This document shows, piece after piece, positions 1 to 5,934 of a DNA stretch of 6,447 nt; position 1 is the stretch's first letter, and every line of letters starts with the position of its first letter. The notes under the pieces are model-generated. The model was not told the origin of the DNA. It was given only the letters and a program-made list of their open reading frames with translations, and ran no database searches. Both the position numbers and the translations under genes were made by a program. This DNA is from Bacteroidota bacterium (GTDB lineage Bacteria > Bacteroidota > Ignavibacteria > SZUA-365), in contig JAGTUZ010000070.1 in assembly GCA_018224415.1 (NCBI GenBank), positions 1 to 6,447 on the forward strand. Reading direction: 5' to 3'.

Positions 1-614
1 GCGCTGTTCTGCGGATGTCGCCCCCCCGTCTGCTCGACGAAGTCCGCCGCGTTGTTGTCGCTGTCCCATCCGTTTCCGGCGAATTCCTCCGCGCCGCCCG
101 CGGCGAGGGACGCCGCGGTGGACGTCGTCGAGGCTTTGCGTTCCACGCTGTTGTCATTGCCCGACGTCCCATGATTGGGAGCGACACTTCCTTCGGGATT
201 GTTGCCCGAACCGAATCCAACCCTGTCCACCGGTACACCCGAGGCGTTGACGATGCGGAGATTCCCGTTGTCGGCCAGTCCCGATCCGCTCCAAGCCACG
301 TCGCCCGCGGGCGTACCCGACCAGGTCGGTGAGGTGAAGAGGAAATACGATTTCGGCGGCATGGCGGTCCCTTCCGGCACGGTCGCGAGCGGATTGTAGG
401 ACGAGCCCGAGGCCGACTGGTACTGCAGCGCCCATCCCGAAATATTCACCGCCTGGTTCGTCGGATTGTATATCTCCACGAATTCGCCGGCCGCGTTCGC
501 CGCGGCACCGCGTGTCGCGAATTCACTGATGACCACATGATTGGCAACCTGCGCCTGCAGCGCGGTCGGCAGGATGAGGAAAACGAGGAGAGAAAGGAAA
601 GACACGGACTTCAT
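1..614 (-). CDS. Secreted lamin-tail-domain (LTD) protein, partial (C-terminus beyond left edge)
   Basis: The reading frame opens with ATG at 614 and stays open for 204 codons to the left edge, so the protein is truncated here by the window. Residues 1-21 form a signal peptide: Lys2, a hydrophobic stretch (FLSLLVFLIL), then LQA before Gln22 as a likely signal peptidase I site. Next comes a lamin-tail domain. It has the HVVISEF opening (26-32), GEFVEIYNPT (43-52), an NISGWALQY strand (57-65), SYFLFT (89-94), GLADNGNLRIVN (112-123), VDRVGFG (129-135) and a VERK strand (157-160), and closes with the typical PQNS (201-204). In bacteria LTD modules occur in exported proteins, often in front of nucleases, adhesion modules or sorting tails. 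The part that would show the function lies outside the window. The gene is divergent from the glycosyltransferase at 885. No good Shine-Dalgarno precedes the ATG. A TATATT element at 648-653 on the minus strand could be a -10 box, but no convincing -35 accompanies it. The domain call is firm and the cellular role is unknown. Confidence 0.85.
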   Translation of the reverse strand, partial: MKSVSFLSLLVFLILPTALQAQVANHVVISEFATRGAAANAAGEFVEIYNPTNQAVNISGWALQYQSASGSSYNPLATVPEGTAMPPKSYFLFTSPTWSGTPAGDVAWSGSGLADNGNLRIVNASGVPVDRVGFGSGNNPEGSVAPNHGTSGNDNSVERKASTTSTAASLAAGGAEEFAGNGWDSDNNAADFVEQTGGRHPQNS

Positions 615-672
615 GACAACTCTGCCTGTTGGGAGGGGGAAAGAAGCAATATAGCAAAATGCGGCACGCCGT

Positions 673-689
673 GGCGCGCTTCGCGCGCC
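673..689. repeat. Short GC-rich hairpin in divergent intergenic region
   Basis: GGCGCGC (673-679) is followed by a TTC loop and the exact complement GCGCGCC (683-689), a perfect 7-bp stem made only of G-C pairs. It lies just upstream of the possible -10 element of the LTD gene and could affect its transcription or simply be part of the repeat cluster that fills 660-810. No T-tract follows on either strand, so it is not a standard terminator. Confidence 0.55.
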
Positions 690-692
690 GCA

Positions 693-775
693 GTAGGCAG
701 TATGCAGTAGGCGCGGGGATCGAGCATCCTGGTTGCCATACGAAATCTCGATCCCAGCCTACAGCCTACAGCGCA
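693..775. repeat. Imperfect inverted repeat built on GTAGGC motifs
   Basis: The left arm contains repeated GCAGTAGGC-like motifs (about 690-712) and then GGGATCGAG (716-724). The right arm has the exact complement CTCGATCCC (747-755), followed by AGCCTACAGCCTACAGC (756-772), which is largely complementary to the GTAGGC motifs. The result is a long stem with a 9-bp inner part, a small bulge and a 6-bp outer part around a 22-nt loop. The internally repetitive arms suggest an intergenic repeat-family element (REP- or MITE-like) rather than a unique regulatory site, but one copy cannot prove this. Confidence 0.45.
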
Positions 776-807
776 CGAGCGGTCACGCAAAGCGTGACCG
801 CTCGTGC
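773..807. repeat. Perfect 16-bp inverted repeat with 3-nt loop
   Basis: GCACGAGCGGTCACGC (773-788) and its exact complement (792-807) flank an AAA loop. Only three T residues follow on the plus strand and no T-run follows on the minus strand, so it is a weak match to an intrinsic terminator. It lies between two divergent genes, where no terminator is needed for either. It could be the end of an unrecognised small transcript, a repeat-family hairpin, or an operator. The structure is certain and its role is not. Confidence 0.6.
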
Positions 808-840
808 TTTGACTTATCCCGAAATCTCCGCATATTTCCG
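808..840 (+). promoter_or_regulatory. Possible promoter of the glycosyltransferase gene
   Basis: TTTGACT begins right after the 773-807 hairpin. It offers a TTGACT -35-like element (809-814) or a Bacteroidota-type TTTG -33 element (808-811). CATATT (831-836), or TATTTCCG (833-840), follows at a plausible distance and resembles a -10 or TAnnTTTG -7 element only partly. The position, about 45 bases upstream of the ATG at 885, is sensible. This is a weak match-based call. Confidence 0.3.
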
Positions 841-884
841 AATCTTTCGCCGTCAAGTCACTGGAGGACGGGAATTCCGTACGC

Positions 885-1604
885 ATGAAGCGCGCGCTTG
901 TCATCATACCGACCTACAACGAGCTGGAGAACGTCCGGACAATCATTCCGGCGATCCTCGGCCAGGACGAACGCCTGCAGGTGCTCGTCGTCGACGACAA
1001 TTCTCCCGACGGCACGGCCGCCGAGGTGCGGAAAATGATGACAGAAGACCCGCGCATCCATATTCTCGAGCGCGAGCGGAAGATGGGCCTCGGTACGGCG
1101 TACGTGGCCGGTTTCAAGTACGCCATCGAGGACGGGTACGATTACGTTTTCGAAATGGACGCCGACCACTCGCACGACCCCGGCACGCTGCCGCGCTTCC
1201 TGCAGGCCATCGAGGACTACGACCTTGTGCTCGGCTCGAGGTACATCCAGGGCGTCAACGTGATCAACTGGCCGATGAAGCGGCTGCTGCTCAGCTACTT
1301 CGCGAACCAGTACACGCGCATCGTGACGGGACTTCCCGTGCGTGACGCCACTGGCGGCTTCAAGTGCTTCCGCGTGGAGGTGCTCAAGGCCATAGACCTC
1401 GACCGCGTGCGCAGCAACGGCTATTCCTTCCAGATCGAGATGAGCTTCAAGGCCTGGAAGAAGGGCTTCCGCCTCCACGAGATCCCCATCATCTTCATGG
1501 ACCGCCGCGTCGGCATCTCCAAGATGTCCAAGAAAATCGTGCGCGAAGCCGTCACCATGGTCTGGCGCCTGCGCCTGCAGAGCATCCTTGGCCGGGTGCA
1601 TTGA
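885..1604 (+). CDS. Polyprenol-phosphate mannosyltransferase (Dpm1-like GT2 glycosyltransferase)
   Basis: This 239-residue protein matches the soluble Dpm1-type family, which transfers mannose (or another hexose) from the GDP-sugar to a polyprenyl phosphate on the cytoplasmic face of the membrane. The lipid-linked sugar then serves periplasmic or surface glycosylation. The GT-A motifs are all present: PTYNE (9-13), VDDNSPDGT (36-44) for nucleotide binding, MDADHSHDP (91-99) with the metal-binding DAD, GSRY (117-120), the acceptor-side DATGGFK (154-160), and the family-typical FMDRRVGISKM (204-214). It ends soon after the catalytic domain without the C-terminal membrane segments or GtrA domain of some bacterial homologues, so it is the short form and probably membrane-associated. 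The ATG at 885 gives the usual MKRALVIIPTYNE opening. GGAGG at 863-867 is rather far away (17 nt), and no in-frame alternative start fits it better. The gene stands alone on this strand, followed by a separately transcribed tRNA. The exact sugar donor (GDP-mannose or UDP-glucose) cannot be decided from sequence alone. Confidence 0.9.
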   Translation: MKRALVIIPTYNELENVRTIIPAILGQDERLQVLVVDDNSPDGTAAEVRKMMTEDPRIHILERERKMGLGTAYVAGFKYAIEDGYDYVFEMDADHSHDPGTLPRFLQAIEDYDLVLGSRYIQGVNVINWPMKRLLLSYFANQYTRIVTGLPVRDATGGFKCFRVEVLKAIDLDRVRSNGYSFQIEMSFKAWKKGFRLHEIPIIFMDRRVGISKMSKKIVREAVTMVWRLRLQSILGRVH

Positions 1605-1644
1605 GGTGGGATGCCGATCGTCACAGAATCCACGATCCATCCTC

Positions 1645-1673
1645 TTGACAGACCAAAATTCTTTGATTATATT
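1645..1673 (+). promoter_or_regulatory. Strong promoter of tRNA-Glu
   Basis: A perfect -35 hexamer TTGACA (1645-1650) is followed after exactly 17 bases by TATATT (1668-1673), with transcription expected to begin about 4-8 bases before or at the tRNA 5' end (1684). The same bases also read as a Bacteroidota-type -7 element (TATATTTA against TAnnTTTG, 1668-1675) with a TTG about 20 bases upstream. The site therefore fits both sigma-factor preferences. Confidence 0.75.
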
Positions 1674-1683
1674 TAGAGACTAG

Positions 1684-1756
1684 GCACCCATCGACTAGAG
1701 GCCTAGGTCGTCACCCTTTCACGGTGAAAACACGGGTTCGAATCCCGTTGGGTGTA
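1684..1756 (+). tRNA. trnE: tRNA-Glu, anticodon UUC
   Basis: A complete 73-nt cloverleaf can be folded by eye. The acceptor stem GCACCCA (1684-1690) pairs with TGGGTGT (1749-1755), with a G-U pair at 1-72. The D-stem is GAC/GTC (1693-1695 and 1707-1709) around the AGAGGCCTAG loop typical of tRNA-Glu. The anticodon stem TCACC/GGTGA (1711-1715 and 1723-1727) holds loop CTTTCAC with anticodon TTC at 1718-1720. The T-arm is ACGGG-TTCGAAT-CCCGT, ending at 1748, and the discriminator base is A1756. The 3' CCA is not encoded (CGT follows) and must be added by the CCA-adding enzyme. Its own promoter and terminator make it a single-gene transcription unit. Confidence 0.96.
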
Positions 1757-1762
1757 CGTACG

Positions 1763-1799
1763 ACGCGAGCCACTGATTTCAGTGGCTCGCGTTTGTTTT
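1763..1799 (+). terminator. Intrinsic terminator of tRNA-Glu
   Basis: A perfect 14-bp stem (1763-1776 with 1779-1792, core GCGAGCCACTGA and its complement) is followed by the T-rich tract TTTGTTTTG (1792-1800 region). It begins seven bases after the tRNA discriminator base. On the minus strand no T-run follows, so it probably does not serve the convergent gene ending at 1850 as a standard intrinsic terminator, although the hairpin would also form there. Confidence 0.9.
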
Positions 1800-1849
1800 G
1801 CCCAGATCATGTGGCGCAGTGATCTACCCCGATGCGCTGCCAGGATGTC

Positions 1850-4800
1850 CTATCGTACGATCACCAGCGGAGCACTGGCGCGCCGGGTGCCGTCCTGTAA
1901 TCCGATCAGATACTGACCGACAGGAAGCAGAGAGACATCGACCGGAAGCGACCGCATCTCGGTGGCAGCAGGGGAGAGCGGCACCCGCAGGCGTTCCCGC
2001 CCCAGTAGATCACAGACAACAAGCACACCTGTCGCGGTGCCCGGCATCACGCAGTCGACGATGACCTGCGTTCCCTGCCCGCCCGCGGGCATGGGGTAAA
2101 CGCGCAGGATGCGGAAGTCCGCGGCCGGAGCGATCGCCTCCACACCGACAGGGATGTCTATGGTGAAGGACCACGTCGGCGACCACTGTCCCGGCACCGT
2201 GTCGCGCCAGGCACGGACTTTCCAGTAATAGGTTCCATTGCGCCATTGCCCGCCCGACATCACGATATAGTTGTACGGATCCTGCTTGAACATATGCGCG
2301 ACGGTGTCGGCGCTGAAGTCCTGCGCGCGCGCGACGACGATCTCGGAATTCCGCACACAGTCTACCTTCTCCCACCGAATGAACCCCGGAGGCCCGGCGG
2401 TGATCCTGCTTCCGTCCGCGGGCTCGCTCTGCAGCGGCGCGGTGACGGTGTCGTCAATCGTGCGGAAGGAAACTACTCGCGACCAAGGCCCGGTGCCGGA
2501 GGCGGATGTGGAACGGACGCGCGCATGATATTGGGTTCCGAAGGAAAGCGAATACACAGCCTGCACTGTATCACCTTCGACATGAATCGAAAGTGCCGGA
2601 GACTGGAAGGCTTGGTCGAAGGCGAATTCCACGTCAGAGTATTCCACACAGGACTGCCCCGTCCAGGTGATGATACCGATCGGGTCGATGCAACGCGCAT
2701 CCTCCGAAGGGTCGGTGATTTCAATAGACGGCAGGACCGCGACAGTGAAGCGGGAGATCATCGATCGTACAGCCTGGCCCCCACTTCCCATGGCGCTCAG
2801 ATCCCAGTAATAGGTCATTCCAGGAAGGAGTCCCGAGATCGGCAATTCCGTTGCCTGAATGGTCGTGTCGATGTGCATCCCGCTTGCGAATGACACATCC
2901 AATGCGCAACGGATTCGGTAAGGAGCGGCCAGGGAAGGGGCGTCCCATCGAAGCACGACAGCAGTAGGCTGGCATTCGGAACCGTCCGTTGGCTGCAGGG
3001 AAGAGAAGGCGGAGAGAGTACCAGAAACGTGTGTATGCAGAATTCCATGCCATCGTGTTCCAACGTAGAGTATCCCCTCATGCAACGCAATGGAACGCGG
3101 CTGGACAGCGGACAGGTCGACGAGTGTCCAGCTGTTCCCGCGATCGGGACTCATGGCAATTCCCCGTGTCGTGTCAAGGGCGATCAGTGTATCGGGCCCC
3201 ACCATGAGCAATGCGTGGGCGGTTCCGTATCCAGGATTCGGCTCCTCCCACGTATCACCGAGATCCGAGCTGCGCATGAATTCGCCGGATCGCGAACGTC
3301 GGACGTAGAGCAGATTTCCCCGCCCCGTGATAAGTTCTTCCGTGCGCCAGGGCAGCGCTCGCGAAGTCCACGAAGTGTCCAGGCTGCCTCTTCGCCAGAG
3401 CGTGGGGTCTATGTCATAGAAATGCAGCGTGGTTGCGTCGACCTCCGCAACACCGCCTGGTCGCTCCGGAAAGCGCTGCGGCGGAAGGGACATGGATGTC
3501 CACAGCCGGCCTTTATTCGTGGAGACACGGATCGAATCGTAGGAGCTGATGATCCACGTGCCACGCTGTTCGCTTGTGTTCCCACAAGCCAGCGCGCCGC
3601 CGGGGAAAAGGGTCGTCCAATGGCGCCCGAAGTCCGTGCTGCGGCAGAAGGTGCCGATGCTGGCGTAGATGGTGTCCGGTGGCGCGAGAAAAAGCGTCGT
3701 TGCGGATCTGGATTGTAGTGTCCCGCTTCGAATTCCCGGTCCGAGGACCATCCTCCATTCGCTGCTTCCGGCTTCCCGCCAGAAGGCACTCGCCGCGCCG
3801 GGCTCCTCCGAGGTGCAGGCGAGGATTCCCATACCCGTTGACGGAACGGGCGGTCGATTGACGGTCATGGGAATGAACCCGATGTGTTCCGCATCGGCAA
3901 GGATTCGGGGATAGCGCAACATTCCGAGTCGCGTCCCATACACCAACAACTCGTTCGCCTCACTGAATGAGATGGAGGGAGCATATTCCATACTGCGATC
4001 GCTGTGGAACGACCAATTCATTCCGTCATCGGTCGACAGCAGCACTCCAAGCGTGCTCGTGCTATCGACGACGCGGTACGCGAGCCGTCCATTCGCACCG
4101 CGCACAAACGATTGGTCGGTGGCGTACGGAGTCCCGCCTCCGGACAAAGTCTTTCCGAGATACAGCGTATCCCACTGCGCACCACCATTTCCCGTGGCAA
4201 GAATCTGCAATGGAACGACGCCATTGAGGATTGGCGAACGCGTGACGATCACACGGCCGCTCCCGCCGTCAATCACATCGCGCGGGATCATTCCCGTCAA
4301 AAAGGGACTCCATGTCTTCCCATGATCGCTGCTCCGAAAGAGGGTATCGGCCGTTACGGCAACGTTTCCCCACCATAGATACAGATCACTTCCCACGCAG
4401 GCGAGGTGGGTATAGAGAATCAGCTGACGTCCGGATGGACGCGTGCATGGCATCCAACTCATACCATGATCGGTCGAAGTGAACACTCCTTCCGACATTA
4501 TCATCAGATACAGCCGTCCGGTGACGTCACAACGAAGCTCGGTCATGGAACTCGAGGCGTCCGTTGCGACTCGCAACAACAACCATGAAGCCCCATTGTC
4601 TGTGGTCCTGAACAGCTTTTGCTCGTTGAGGTAGTACAGCCGGTTCGGCCCGTCAAGAAGAAGCGTGTGCCGGAAGGCCTCCATGCCCGCGGGCAGGGAG
4701 ACCGACTGCCATGTCCCTCCATCGTTCGTAGAGCGGAACAGATACGGCGTCGATGGCTGTGAATCCCAATTGGTTTCATCGCAGACAACCGCATAGTGCA

Positions 4801-4939
4801 AGGATGCATGCCGCGCGTGACTGCTCACCCGACCACCGAGCGGTGGCGGAATGGTGTCCCAGGTCTGCGCATGAAGGTGGCCGCCCAGCACGACGACGAG
4901 AATACAGGCGAATGCAAAACGTCCTATTCCAGATCCCAT
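1850..4939 (-). CDS. Secreted Asp-box (BNR) beta-propeller / FnIII protein with T9SS sorting domain
   Basis: This is a 1029-residue exported protein of unknown specific function. A signal peptide covers residues 1-24 (hydrophobic FAFACILVVVLGG, then HLHAQ). Residues about 45-640 hold ten Asp-box motifs of the S-x-D/N-x-G-x-x-W type, at 70-77, 112-119, 155-162, 203-210, 249-256, 302-309, 434-441, 473-480, 557-564 and 597-604. Such motifs mark the blade turns of sialidase-, VPS10- or Ycf48-like beta-propellers, and this number suggests one large or two smaller propellers. No sialidase catalytic arginine triad context is evident, so a binding or structural role is more likely than enzymatic activity. 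Three fibronectin-III-like modules follow (about 645-736, 737-828, 832-930), the last two sharing a W-x4-C pattern. Residues about 940-1029 match the T9SS C-terminal sorting domain: VYPMPA (948-952 region), VVCDLLGRE, LPVGQYLIGL and a final basic residue. The tail would be removed on export, leaving the protein secreted or surface-anchored. The ATG at 4939 is supported by AGAGGG (4947-4952) seven bases upstream. The 212 bases before it (4940-5151) contain no other gene, and I saw no clear promoter there. Confidence 0.88.
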   Translation of the reverse strand: MGSGIGRFAFACILVVVLGGHLHAQTWDTIPPPLGGRVSSHARHASLHYAVVCDETNWDSQPSTPYLFRSTNDGGTWQSVSLPAGMEAFRHTLLLDGPNRLYYLNEQKLFRTTDNGASWLLLRVATDASSSMTELRCDVTGRLYLMIMSEGVFTSTDHGMSWMPCTRPSGRQLILYTHLACVGSDLYLWWGNVAVTADTLFRSSDHGKTWSPFLTGMIPRDVIDGGSGRVIVTRSPILNGVVPLQILATGNGGAQWDTLYLGKTLSGGGTPYATDQSFVRGANGRLAYRVVDSTSTLGVLLSTDDGMNWSFHSDRSMEYAPSISFSEANELLVYGTRLGMLRYPRILADAEHIGFIPMTVNRPPVPSTGMGILACTSEEPGAASAFWREAGSSEWRMVLGPGIRSGTLQSRSATTLFLAPPDTIYASIGTFCRSTDFGRHWTTLFPGGALACGNTSEQRGTWIISSYDSIRVSTNKGRLWTSMSLPPQRFPERPGGVAEVDATTLHFYDIDPTLWRRGSLDTSWTSRALPWRTEELITGRGNLLYVRRSRSGEFMRSSDLGDTWEEPNPGYGTAHALLMVGPDTLIALDTTRGIAMSPDRGNSWTLVDLSAVQPRSIALHEGILYVGTRWHGILHTHVSGTLSAFSSLQPTDGSECQPTAVVLRWDAPSLAAPYRIRCALDVSFASGMHIDTTIQATELPISGLLPGMTYYWDLSAMGSGGQAVRSMISRFTVAVLPSIEITDPSEDARCIDPIGIITWTGQSCVEYSDVEFAFDQAFQSPALSIHVEGDTVQAVYSLSFGTQYHARVRSTSASGTGPWSRVVSFRTIDDTVTAPLQSEPADGSRITAGPPGFIRWEKVDCVRNSEIVVARAQDFSADTVAHMFKQDPYNYIVMSGGQWRNGTYYWKVRAWRDTVPGQWSPTWSFTIDIPVGVEAIAPAADFRILRVYPMPAGGQGTQVIVDCVMPGTATGVLVVCDLLGRERLRVPLSPAATEMRSLPVDVSLLPVGQYLIGLQDGTRRASAPLVIVR

Positions 4940-4946
4940 TCGAATA

Positions 4947-4952
4947 CCCTCT
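4947..4952 (-). promoter_or_regulatory. Ribosome binding site of the Asp-box protein gene
   Basis: AGAGGG on the minus strand lies seven bases upstream of the ATG at 4939. It supports that start, which also places a good signal peptide at the N-terminus. Confidence 0.6.
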
Positions 4953-5151
4953 AGGTTGCGTTATCGTGAAAACTGCGATGACCGTCTGGCCATCCATTCA
5001 ACGACACATGAACCTCGCAAGAGTTCCCTCGAATATTAATGAGAATTCGACACCCATTTCCTGATACGCGTTGCCGGCCGCACCGTCGCATACCGGGAAG
5101 CGCGGCTCAATCCAGCGGCGCCCTGTGCTTGGCGGCGCGGCGGATACAATC

Positions 5152-5934
5152 TCAGAAGTCCTTGCGCATGAACACCCGACGCCCCCACCACAGCGGTACG
5201 AACGTCCAGACGATAAGGGAGAGGGAGGAGAGCAGCATGCCCATCGTGCCGCCGAAGAAGCGCTCGTACACGGCGCCGGTGTAGCCCATGAGTGCCGACA
5301 CGTCGTATTGCAGTGTGAGCAGGATGCGCGCGAGGTCCACGGGATTGAGCATGCTGAAAAGCAGGGCCAGCGGTTCGACAGGGTATTCGGATAGAGCGTA
5401 GAAGGCGAAGAGCACGATGCCGTCGTACAGCAGCGCGAGGAAAAACCACAGCAGCAGCACCACTCCCATGCCGCGCGTGCGGTCGTGTACGCGCAGGGAG
5501 ACGGCCATGGCGATGGAGGTGAAAATGGCGATGAGCATCGTCCCCGCCCCGAGCAGCCAGAGCGAAGAGGTGATCCCGCCTTCGGAGGCGCGATGCGCGA
5601 GCAGGGGCAGGCCGGTGCCGATGAGGAAACAGGCGGCGATCGCACTCGCGACCACGAACCAGGAGCTGAAGAATACATCGCTCCGTTTCAACGGCTGAGC
5701 GACAAGCACTTCGAGGAATTCACGCGACCCGTACACATGCATCGCGCCGTAGACTGCGCTGAACAGCGGCAGGACAATCAGCACCACACCCATCAGCGTC
5801 ACTTCCATGCCGTCGGACGATCCGCTGGCCTGGTAGAGCGCTTCCGTCAAGACGAAAAACAGAACGGTCAGTACAAATACCCAGCGGCTGCGGATGATAT
5901 TGCGGAATTGGTAACGGATGAGCTTGCCGATCAT
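5152..5934 (-). CDS. nosY: ABC-2 type transporter permease, NosY-like
   Basis: This 260-residue integral membrane protein has about six membrane segments (roughly 18-34, 44-66, 88-113, 123-147, 155-181, 229-251). The cytoplasmic motif SREFLEVLVAQPLKR (70-84), between the second and third segments, is the coupling-helix region typical of ABC-2 permeases and especially of NosY. LNPVDLARI (196-204) followed by a YTGAVYERFFG-like stretch (218-228) before the last segment also resembles NosY. In nitrous-oxide reducers NosF and NosY form an inner-membrane ABC transporter that, with periplasmic NosD, supports assembly of the copper site of NosZ. The start ATG overlaps the stop of the upstream ATPase by four bases (ATGA, 5931-5934), indicating translational coupling and a heterodimeric or tetrameric complex with it. 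The length fits the family. The downstream gene at 4939 is unrelated, so this is probably the end of the operon, but no clear terminator is visible in 4940-5151. Membership of the ABC-2 family is firm. The NosY assignment rests on recalled motifs and could be a paralogous efflux permease. Confidence 0.8.
   Translation of the reverse strand: MIGKLIRYQFRNIIRSRWVFVLTVLFFVLTEALYQASGSSDGMEVTLMGVVLIVLPLFSAVYGAMHVYGSREFLEVLVAQPLKRSDVFFSSWFVVASAIAACFLIGTGLPLLAHRASEGGITSSLWLLGAGTMLIAIFTSIAMAVSLRVHDRTRGMGVVLLLWFFLALLYDGIVLFAFYALSEYPVEPLALLFSMLNPVDLARILLTLQYDVSALMGYTGAVYERFFGGTMGMLLSSLSLIVWTFVPLWWGRRVFMRKDF

Noticed and set aside
629..1345. 238-codon open frame on the plus strand overlapping the start of the glycosyltransferase
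   Set aside because: It is out of frame with the real gene, very rich in Arg, His and Gly, and crosses the intergenic hairpins. It has no motif support.
858..1640. 260-codon open frame on the minus strand opposite the glycosyltransferase
   Set aside because: It lies antisense to a gene with a full set of family motifs. Its translation is rich in His, Asp and Val without recognisable domains, as expected for a GC-rich shadow frame.
1684..1756. tRNA-Glu as an integration (att) site
   Set aside because: No integrase gene and no duplicated tRNA 3' end can be seen in the window.
1804..1824. Inverted repeat AGATCA/TGATCT as terminator for the Asp-box gene
   Set aside because: The stem is only 6 bp with a 10-nt loop and no T-run on the minus strand. 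It is too weak to call.
2246..3718. Several long plus-strand frames (2246-2893, 3029-3718) opposite the Asp-box protein
   Set aside because: The minus-strand frame shows a signal peptide, ten Asp-boxes and a sorting tail. The opposing frames have arginine-rich compositions without domains.
4940..5151. Small gene or terminator in the gap between the permease and the Asp-box gene
   Set aside because: The only frames here are short or extensions of shadow frames. The GC-rich stretch near 5115-5145 has direct rather than inverted repeats, with no stem plus T-tract on the minus strand.
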